Position numbers and translations under genes: made by a program | Part shown: positions 1 to 5,289 of the stretch, piece by piece | Layout of the letters: the number at the start of each line of letters is the position of its first letter | Numbering within the stretch: the stretch's first letter is position 1 | Origin: an uncultured Dokdonia sp. | GTDB lineage: Bacteria; Bacteroidota; Bacteroidia; Flavobacteriales; Flavobacteriaceae | Direction of reading: 5' to 3' | DNA: 5,289 nt | NCBI GenBank assembly: GCA_937124495.1 | Contig: CAKZKZ010000424.1 | Location: forward strand, 1-5,289 | The notes under the pieces: generated by a model | Told to the model about the DNA's origin: nothing | What the model saw: the letters and a program-made list of their open reading frames with translations, nothing else | The model's database searches: none

Positions 1-195
1 GAAAATAGAATACGGCAAAGAGAGATTTTCATAAGAGCAGAATTACCTCATTTGTTTATAATTGAAAAAGGACTTTCTGAAAATGATAAGGTTTTACTGG
101 AAGGTATCCGATTGGTAAAGGAAGGAGAGAAAGTTGTGTATAAGTTTGTGTCACCTGAAAAGGCAATTTCAAATTTAGAACTCTACGCAGAATAA
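1..195 (+). CDS. RND efflux periplasmic adaptor subunit (membrane fusion protein), C-terminal end only
   Basis: This is the 3' end of a gene that begins before the window; 64 codons are visible, read in frame 1 and ending in TAA at 193-195. The visible part contains LPHLFIIEKGLSENDKVLLE followed by GIRLVKEGEKV. This matches the pattern 'GL..gD.V..eG...v..G..V' typical of the membrane-proximal beta domain that closes AcrA/MexA-type adaptors. The last residues (SNLELYAE) resemble the ends of Bacteroidota adaptors, from memory. By family knowledge the protein is a periplasmic, usually lipid-anchored, hexamer that connects the RND pump to the outer-membrane duct. The start, signal peptide, lipoyl and hairpin domains are outside the window and cannot be judged. 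The pump gene follows after 23 nt on the same strand, which supports the assignment. The call would be weaker without that neighbour, because the fragment is short. Confidence 0.85.
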   Translation, partial: ENRIRQREIFIRAELPHLFIIEKGLSENDKVLLEGIRLVKEGEKVVYKFVSPEKAISNLELYAE

Positions 196-218
196 TCTAC
201 TATTAAACATAAAAAGAA

Positions 219-3200
219 ATGTTCAGCCAATTTATAAAGCGGCCAGTTTTGGCTATAGTAATCTCTGTTATCATAGTATTTACAGGTTTACTTTCTATTA
301 ATAAATTACCAACTTCTCAATTTCCGCAAATTGCACCAACAACGGTTAATATTTTTATTGCTTATCCAGGTGCCAGTGCAGATGTTTTGGTGAAATCTAC
401 TTTAATTCCTTTAGAGACTTCCATTAATGGAGTTCAAGGAATGCGCTATATAGCATCAGATGCTACTAGTGCTGGAGAAGGTACCTTGCGTATCGTTTTT
501 GAACCGGGAACCGACCCCAATCAAGCTGTAGTACGTGTAAAAACAAGAGTTGACCAAGTAATGCCCTTATTACCACCATTGGTACAGCGAGAAGGAGTTA
601 TCATTACACCAGTACAACCAAGTATGTTGATGTATGTTAACCTGTATAGTGATGCAAAGCAAAATGATGAAAAATTCCTTTACAATTATGCATATACTAA
701 AATTGTTCCTGAGTTACAGCGAATCAATGGTATTGCGAGCGCAAAGATATTAGGAAGTCGTAAGTATGCTATGCGGGTTTGGTTAAAACCTGACCGTATG
801 CGAGCATATAATATCTCTGCAGAAGAAGTGCTGGAAGCAATGGACGAACAAAGTGTTATAGCTAGACCTGGTAGATTAGGAAGAAGTTCAGGAAAGCAAG
901 CACAATCTTTGGAGTACGTGCTTACTTATGAAGGTAGGTTTAATGAAGCAGATCAATACAAGGATATTATCATCAAGGCAAACAAAGAAGGTGAAATACT
1001 TAAACTAAGTGATATTGCTGATGTAGAGTTGGGAAGTGAGTTTTTTGATATTTATTCCAATCTTGATGGAAAACCTTCGGCATCTATTGTCTTAAAACAA
1101 ACATTTGGTAGTAATGCTAGCGATGTTATAGATACAGTTAAAGACAAACTAAAAGAACTTCAAGAATACCTTCCTCCAGGAGTTAATTATAAAATCAGTT
1201 ACGATGTTTCTAATTTCCTTGATGCTTCTATAGAACAAGTAGTTCATACGCTTAGAGATGCATTTATCTTAGTAGCAATTGTAGTATTCTTGTTTTTGGG
1301 AGATTGGAGATCTACACTTATACCAATCATAGCAGTACCAGTTTCATTAATAGGAGCTTTCTTCGTGATGCAGTTGTTTGGACTTTCTATTAATCTTATA
1401 ACACTATTTGCTCTAGTACTTGCTATAGGTATTGTAGTAGATGATGCTATTGTTGTTGTTGAAGCAGTGCATGCCAAAATGGAGGGAGACCATAATATAA
1501 CACCCTATCAAGCAGTAAAAAGTGTGGTGAGTGAAATAGGTGGGGCTATTATAGCTATTACTTTAGTAATGGTATCAGTTTTTGTCCCTGTATCATTTAT
1601 GACGGGTCCTGTAGGCGTATTTTACAGGCAGTTTTCGATTACAATGGCAGGATCAATTATTATATCTGCTTTAGTAGCATTGACGCTTACACCTGTGTTA
1701 TGTGCAATGATATTGAAAAACAACCATAACAAACCAAGAAAGAAATCGCCTATAAATCGGTTTATTGATTGGTTCAACAAGAGGTTTGATAAATTAACAG
1801 GACGATATGTAAGTCTTTTAAAACTGATTGTAAATAGAAGAATACTCACTTTTGGTATTCTATTGACCTTTTGTGTGGGGATATTTGTCACGAATGAGGT
1901 ATTGCCAGCTGGGTTTATACCTAACGAAGACCAAGGAACTATTTATGCAATTATACAAACACCTCCAGGTGCTACATTGGAACGCACAAATGAAGTTGCA
2001 AGAAATCTACAATTGCTTTGTGAAGAAATGGATGCTATTGAATCCGTTTCCTCACTAGCGGGTTATGAGATCATGACAGAAGGACGTGGTTCTAATGCTG
2101 GTACTTGTTTGATAAATCTAAAACCTTGGTCAGAGCGTGAAAAATCAGTTCATGAAATTATGGAAGAACTTGAAGAGGAAAGTAAGGATTTGGGTGCTGT
2201 TATTGAATATTTTGAACCTCCAGCTGTTCCAGGTTTTGGGTCTTCAGGTGGTTTTTCAATGCGTCTTTTAGATAAGACTGATAATACGAATTATCAAGAA
2301 TTCGAAAAAATAAATAATGCTTTTATGGATGCTTTACGAGAACGCAAAGAGCTTTCTGGGCTTTTTACTTTTTTTGCTGCAAATTATCCACAATATGAAT
2401 TGGTAGTTAATAATAAGGCAGCCATGCAAAAAGGAGTTTCTATAGGGAAAGCTATGGAAAATTTGAATATTCTAATAGGAAGTACTTATGAGCAGGGATT
2501 TATTAAGTTCGGCCGTTTTTTTAAAGTGTATACTCAAGCTGCACCTGAGTATCGCAGACTTCCGTCTGATTTGGAAAAGCTTTTTGTGAAAAATGAAACA
2601 GGCGAAATGGTGCCTTATTCTTCATTTATGACCTTAAAAAAGAAATTAGGTCCTAACGAAATTACACGATATAATCTATATAACTCTGCATCTATTAGAG
2701 GGCTTCCAGCACCAGGCTATACTAGTGATGATGCTATTAAAGCAATTCGAGAGGTGGCAAAAGAAACTCTACCTCGCGGTTATGAGATAGCGTGGGAAGG
2801 ATTATCATATGATGAAGCTAGTCGAGGTAATGAGTCCATTTACATTTTTGCAGTGGTATTAATATTTGTGTATTTGGTTCTTGCAGCCCAGTATGAAAGC
2901 TTCTTGTTGCCTTTAGTGGTCATTTTATCGCTTCCTGTAGGTATTTTTGGTTCATTTTTAGTACTCAAATTAATGGGATTGGCAAATGATGTGTATGCTC
3001 AGATCGGATTAATTATGCTAGTTGGATTGCTTGGTAAGAATGCTGTACTTATTGTGGAGTTTGCCGTTCAAAAACGGCGTGAAGGCGCTACTATATTTGA
3101 AGCTGCTATCGAAGGGGCAAAGATGCGTTTCCGCCCTATTTTAATGACCTCTTTTGCGTTTATTGCAGGATTAATACCGCTTGTGATTGCTACGGGAGCA

Positions 3201-3467
3201 GGAGCTATTGGAAACAGAACAATTGGAAGTTCAGCTATGGGCGGAATGCTTATAGGAACACTAATAGGTGTTTTAGTAATTCCTGGCTTATACTACATTT
3301 TTGGTAGAATGGCAGATGGTCGTGGTTTGATTAAAAACGAAGCTGATGAACCCATTTCTGAAGAATTTATTAGAACGTCTGAAACTAAGAATGATACGAG
3401 TATAGAATTGACACGTATAAAAAAACTTCTGTTAAAACTTAGCTCCAGAAAAAAAACAAATAAATAA
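219..3467 (+). CDS. Efflux RND transporter permease subunit (AcrB/MexB-like, HAE1 family)
   Basis: This 1082-residue inner-membrane pump is a proton/substrate antiporter that works as a trimer and exports hydrophobic or amphiphilic compounds. The order is typical: TM1 near 10-28 after the family start MFSQFIKRPVLA, a first porter loop to about 340, TM2-TM6 at about 348-495, TM7 near 544-560, a second porter loop to about 870, and TM8-TM12 at about 873-1029. The proton-relay residues are all present: D408 and D409 in TM4 (GIVVDDAIVVVEA), K940 in TM10 (GLLGKNAVLIVEF), and R970 and T977 in MRFRPILMT. The glycine-rich switch loop is at about 615-628. The ATG at 219 is the earliest possible start, because an in-frame TAA sits at 210-212; the leader AAAAAGAA is only a weak ribosome-binding site. 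The protein is somewhat longer than AcrB because of a charged cytoplasmic tail of about 52 residues after TM12. The real substrate is unknown; an acrB-type symbol would overstate the knowledge. Confidence 0.97.
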   Translation: MFSQFIKRPVLAIVISVIIVFTGLLSINKLPTSQFPQIAPTTVNIFIAYPGASADVLVKSTLIPLETSINGVQGMRYIASDATSAGEGTLRIVFEPGTDPNQAVVRVKTRVDQVMPLLPPLVQREGVIITPVQPSMLMYVNLYSDAKQNDEKFLYNYAYTKIVPELQRINGIASAKILGSRKYAMRVWLKPDRMRAYNISAEEVLEAMDEQSVIARPGRLGRSSGKQAQSLEYVLTYEGRFNEADQYKDIIIKANKEGEILKLSDIADVELGSEFFDIYSNLDGKPSASIVLKQTFGSNASDVIDTVKDKLKELQEYLPPGVNYKISYDVSNFLDASIEQVVHTLRDAFILVAIVVFLFLGDWRSTLIPIIAVPVSLIGAFFVMQLFGLSINLITLFALVLAIGIVVDDAIVVVEAVHAKMEGDHNITPYQAVKSVVSEIGGAIIAITLVMVSVFVPVSFMTGPVGVFYRQFSITMAGSIIISALVALTLTPVLCAMILKNNHNKPRKKSPINRFIDWFNKRFDKLTGRYVSLLKLIVNRRILTFGILLTFCVGIFVTNEVLPAGFIPNEDQGTIYAIIQTPPGATLERTNEVARNLQLLCEEMDAIESVSSLAGYEIMTEGRGSNAGTCLINLKPWSEREKSVHEIMEELEEESKDLGAVIEYFEPPAVPGFGSSGGFSMRLLDKTDNTNYQEFEKINNAFMDALRERKELSGLFTFFAANYPQYELVVNNKAAMQKGVSIGKAMENLNILIGSTYEQGFIKFGRFFKVYTQAAPEYRRLPSDLEKLFVKNETGEMVPYSSFMTLKKKLGPNEITRYNLYNSASIRGLPAPGYTSDDAIKAIREVAKETLPRGYEIAWEGLSYDEASRGNESIYIFAVVLIFVYLVLAAQYESFLLPLVVILSLPVGIFGSFLVLKLMGLANDVYAQIGLIMLVGLLGKNAVLIVEFAVQKRREGATIFEAAIEGAKMRFRPILMTSFAFIAGLIPLVIATGAGAIGNRTIGSSAMGGMLIGTLIGVLVIPGLYYIFGRMADGRGLIKNEADEPISEEFIRTSETKNDTSIELTRIKKLLLKLSSRKKTNK

Positions 3468-3474
3468 GAATACA

Positions 3475-4905
3475 ATGGTTAAACATAAATATATATATAT
3501 CCTTCTTTTTGTTCTGGTAGCACTTATACATTCGTGTGTGCCAACTAAACAAGTAAGGGAGGCAAATATAGTGGTACCTGAAGGATATCAAAAACAATCT
3601 ACAGACAGCCTTAATAGTGGAGCTGTTCCGTGGAAGGATTTTTTTTCAGACCAGTATCTCAAAACACTTATAGATACAGCTTTGGTCAAGAATCAAGAAT
3701 TAAATATAGTACTACAACAAATAGCCGTTGCAAAAAATGAAATTAGGGCTAGAAAAGGAGAATACCTTCCTTTTGTAAATTTTCAAGCAGGAGCAGAAAT
3801 CGAAAAAGTTGGGGAGTTTACCCGTAAAGGAGCTGTAGAGGCAAGTTTGCCTATTCGTAATAGGGAAGCATTTTCAGATCCTTTACCAAACTATTCAGCA
3901 GGATTGTTTGCGTCGTGGGAGCTTGATGTTTGGAAAAAGCTTCGCAATTCTAAAAAAGCAGCTGTAATGGAGTATTTAGCTTCTATGGAAGGCAAGAATT
4001 TTATGGTAACCAATTTGATAGCTGAAATTGCTGATGCCTATTATGAATTAATTGCTTTAGATAACCAATTGGAGATTCTTGAACAGAATCTTGAAATTCA
4101 ACAAAACGCCTTAGTGATAGTGAAACTTCAGAAGCAAGCGGCTAGAACTACAGAATTGGCGGTAAAACGGTTTGAGGCAGAAGTATTAAGAAATCGAAGT
4201 GAAAAATATGAAATAAAGCAACAGATTGTTGAAGCCGAAAATAAAATCAATTTTTTAATAGGTAGACAGCCAACCCCCATCGTTAGAAGCTCAGAAGGCT
4301 TTATAAAAAGACCTATTAATTTTATTACAGCTGGCATTCCAGTACAATTATTACAAAACCGACCCGATATAAGAAAAGCAGAATTTGAGTTGGCGGCAGC
4401 AAAATTAGATGTTAAAGTAGCTAGAGCCAATTTTTATCCATCATTTGGAATTAGAGCTGGGATCGGTTTAGAAGCATTCAAGCCTAGGTTTTTGACATCG
4501 ACTCCAGAATCACTTCTTTATAGCTTAGCAGGAGATGTTGTTGGACCTTTAATTAATAGAAATGCAATTAAAGCGGAATACAGTAATGCTAATGCAAGAC
4601 AATTAAAGGCAGTTTTTGAATATGAAAAGGCCATTTTAAATGGGTATATAGAAGTAGCAAACGAGCTATCTAATATTGAAAACTTAAAGAAGAATTATGA
4701 GTTTAAAAATAAACAAGTAATGGCACTGACAAAATCAATAGAGATATCGAATAAATTGTTTCAATCGGCACGTGCCGATTATATGGAAGTTTTACTTACC
4801 CAACGAGATGCATTGGAATCTAAAATAGAACTTGTGGAAACCAAAAAAGAGCAAATGATGGCTAGAATATCAGTATACCGTGCCCTAGGTGGCGGGTGGA
4901 AATAA
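3475..4905 (+). CDS. TolC-family outer-membrane efflux lipoprotein (OprM/NodT-like outer-membrane factor)
   Basis: This 476-residue protein is the outer-membrane duct of the tripartite pump. By family knowledge it is a trimer with a beta barrel in the outer membrane and a long periplasmic alpha-helical tunnel. The N terminus is a lipoprotein signal: K3/K5, a hydrophobic core YIYILLFVLVALI, then HSC with the acylated Cys at 21. The mature protein starts CVPTKQ, with no acidic surface-export signal after the Cys. Two outer-membrane-factor repeats are visible. The first carries AGLFASWELDVW (142-153). The second carries PVQLLQNRPDIRKAEFELAA from 289, then ARANFYPSFGIRAG around 317-330. The last quarter has the helix SARADYMEVLLTQRDALE from residue 431, matching the conserved 'Y.eVL..q...l' stretch. 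Length is normal for OprM-like proteins. The start lies 7 nt after the pump stop, suggesting co-transcription and perhaps translational coupling. No frameshift or missing segment was seen. Confidence 0.96.
   Translation: MVKHKYIYILLFVLVALIHSCVPTKQVREANIVVPEGYQKQSTDSLNSGAVPWKDFFSDQYLKTLIDTALVKNQELNIVLQQIAVAKNEIRARKGEYLPFVNFQAGAEIEKVGEFTRKGAVEASLPIRNREAFSDPLPNYSAGLFASWELDVWKKLRNSKKAAVMEYLASMEGKNFMVTNLIAEIADAYYELIALDNQLEILEQNLEIQQNALVIVKLQKQAARTTELAVKRFEAEVLRNRSEKYEIKQQIVEAENKINFLIGRQPTPIVRSSEGFIKRPINFITAGIPVQLLQNRPDIRKAEFELAAAKLDVKVARANFYPSFGIRAGIGLEAFKPRFLTSTPESLLYSLAGDVVGPLINRNAIKAEYSNANARQLKAVFEYEKAILNGYIEVANELSNIENLKKNYEFKNKQVMALTKSIEISNKLFQSARADYMEVLLTQRDALESKIELVETKKEQMMARISVYRALGGGWK
4763..4780. 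repeat. Perfect 18-bp palindrome inside the outer-membrane factor gene
   Basis: The sequence AATCGGCACGTGCCGATT is its own reverse complement, with no central spacer; the next bases outward (C and A) do not pair. It lies in codons 430-436 of the outer-membrane factor gene, over the residues QSARADY in the conserved C-terminal helix. It is also more GC-rich than its surroundings. It could be a dyad-symmetric protein-binding site or simply a coincidence of codon choice. A zero-spacer palindrome makes a poor RNA hairpin, so a terminator role is unlikely. The repeat itself is certain; any function is not. Confidence 0.6.
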
Positions 4906-4931
4906 AGAATAAGAAATAAAAAAATATAAAG
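4906..4931 (+). other. Short A-rich intergenic spacer before the TerB-like gene, no terminator seen
   Basis: The 26 nt between the outer-membrane factor stop and the next ATG are almost all A and T. They contain no inverted repeat that could form an intrinsic terminator and no recognisable Bacteroidota promoter of the TTTG / TAnnTTTG type. The A-rich stretch just before the ATG resembles the A-rich leaders common in Bacteroidota, where Shine-Dalgarno pairing is often not used. The simplest reading is read-through from the efflux operon, but a promoter inside the end of the upstream gene cannot be ruled out. Confidence 0.5.
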
Positions 4932-5289
4932 ATGTCAATTTCACAATTATTTGAATCAGGAACTCAAAAACGAAATGTATTGCATTTTGCAGCTATTGCG
5001 AATATGGCTTTAATAGATGGAATTCTTAATGAAGCTGAAGAGCAAATGTTGATTAGGTTTTCTAGAAAACTTAATATAAGTGCAGAACAATATAAAGAAA
5101 TATTACATAATATATCTTCTTATCCTTTACCCAATGTTTCTTTAATAAAAGAACGTTTTGAATATATTTATGAATTATTCTGTATGATCTACGCAGACCA
5201 TGAAATAGGTACTCTAGAGATGCATTTGATTCATAAATATGCCATTGGTATTGGATTTGAAGAACATTTGGCAGAGCAATTAATAGAAA
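4932..5289 (+). CDS. TerB-like small helical protein, 5' part (runs off the window)
   Basis: A frame open to the window edge gives 119 complete codons from the ATG at 4932. An in-frame TAA at 4917-4919 makes this the first usable start; the next Met (residue 25) would cut into the first helix. The translation is all-helical in character, without signal peptide or membrane segment, so it is probably cytoplasmic. It holds two similar halves, each with an acidic turn followed by a helix: NMALIDGILNEAEEQMLIRF (24-43) and IYADHEIGTLEMHLIHKYA (86-104). This 'aDg.i...E...l...a' pattern is that of the TerB/TerB-like family (PF05099), whose acidic turns bind metal in some members. D29, E36/E37, D89 and E96 are the likely equivalents. 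Most likely only a few residues are missing, as family members of this type are around 120-150 residues. The biochemical role of such stand-alone TerB-like proteins is not established, and the name does not prove tellurite resistance. It is 26 nt behind the outer-membrane factor gene. Confidence 0.8.
   Translation, partial: MSISQLFESGTQKRNVLHFAAIANMALIDGILNEAEEQMLIRFSRKLNISAEQYKEILHNISSYPLPNVSLIKERFEYIYELFCMIYADHEIGTLEMHLIHKYAIGIGFEEHLAEQLIE

Noticed and set aside
1244..1891. Open frames on the minus strand of about 77 and 89 codons (1244-1477 and 1622-1891)
   Set aside because: They lie wholly antisense to conserved transmembrane coding sequence of the pump, have low-complexity Thr/Ser/Ile-rich or Leu/Asn-rich translations, and match no family I recognise.
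1873..2058. Plus-strand open frame of 61 codons in another frame of the pump gene
   Set aside because: It is fully contained in the pump gene, in a region where the pump frame is clearly conserved (PAGFIPNEDQGT), and its translation has no recognisable feature.
3063..3078. Small hairpin GCCGTT-CAAA-AACGGC within the pump gene
   Set aside because: A six-base stem in the middle of conserved TM10-TM11 coding sequence, with no U-tract after it, is neither a terminator nor a supported regulatory element.
3293..3475. Minus-strand open frame of 60 codons over the pump tail and the pump/duct junction
   Set aside because: It overlaps the pump coding sequence almost entirely and shows no family motif; the AT-rich region makes such frames likely by chance.
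3449..3646. Homopolymers A8 (3449-3456) and T8 (3639-3646) as possible slippage or frameshift sites
   Set aside because: Both reading frames continue normally through them, and runs of this length are expected in AT-rich coding sequence.
4128..4430. Minus-strand open frame of 100 codons under the outer-membrane factor gene
   Set aside because: It is antisense to the conserved coiled-coil and second repeat of the outer-membrane factor and its translation looks like a random reverse reading.
4932..5289. Tellurite resistance as the function of the last gene and of the operon
   Set aside because: Only a TerB-like fold pattern is seen. No TerC, TerD, TerA, TerZ or TehA-like gene is present, and many TerB-like proteins occur outside tellurite loci.
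1..5289. Mobile elements, CRISPR arrays, tRNA or rRNA genes, riboswitches
   Set aside because: No terminal inverted repeats, transposase motifs, regularly spaced repeats or RNA gene signatures were found by reading; the window is almost entirely occupied by the four genes.

Overview
The window reads as ordinary chromosomal DNA from a Bacteroidota bacterium, most likely a member of the Flavobacteriia. The basis is strong AT bias (by eye, not counted), A-rich leaders without clear Shine-Dalgarno sequences, TAA at all three stops that lie inside the window, and protein sequences that resemble Bacteroidota RND efflux components. All four genes are on the + strand and are tightly packed.

Layout: 1-195 is the 3' end of a periplasmic adaptor (membrane fusion protein) gene. 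219-3467 is a complete inner-membrane RND pump of the AcrB/MexB (HAE1) type. 3475-4905 is a complete TolC/OprM-family outer-membrane factor with a lipoprotein signal. From 4932 to the window edge runs the 5' part of a small TerB-like protein. The gaps are 23, 7 and 26 nt, and none holds a recognisable terminator or promoter, so the first three genes, and possibly all four, look like one transcript. No stretch of more than 26 nt lacks a gene.

Together the first three genes encode a tripartite proton-driven efflux machine. The RND trimer takes substrate from the periplasm or outer leaflet of the inner membrane, the adaptor bridges the periplasm, and the outer-membrane factor provides the exit duct. 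The pump keeps the full proton-relay set (D408, D409, K940, R970, T977). Its substrate pocket lacks most of the phenylalanines that line the AcrB drug-binding pocket, so the substrate cannot be inferred from AcrB. The regulator and the start of the operon lie outside the window to the left.

I did not find convincing evidence of a new biological system. The points most worth a second look are the TerB-like gene directly behind the efflux operon, the altered pump pocket, and a perfect 18-bp palindrome inside the outer-membrane factor gene.
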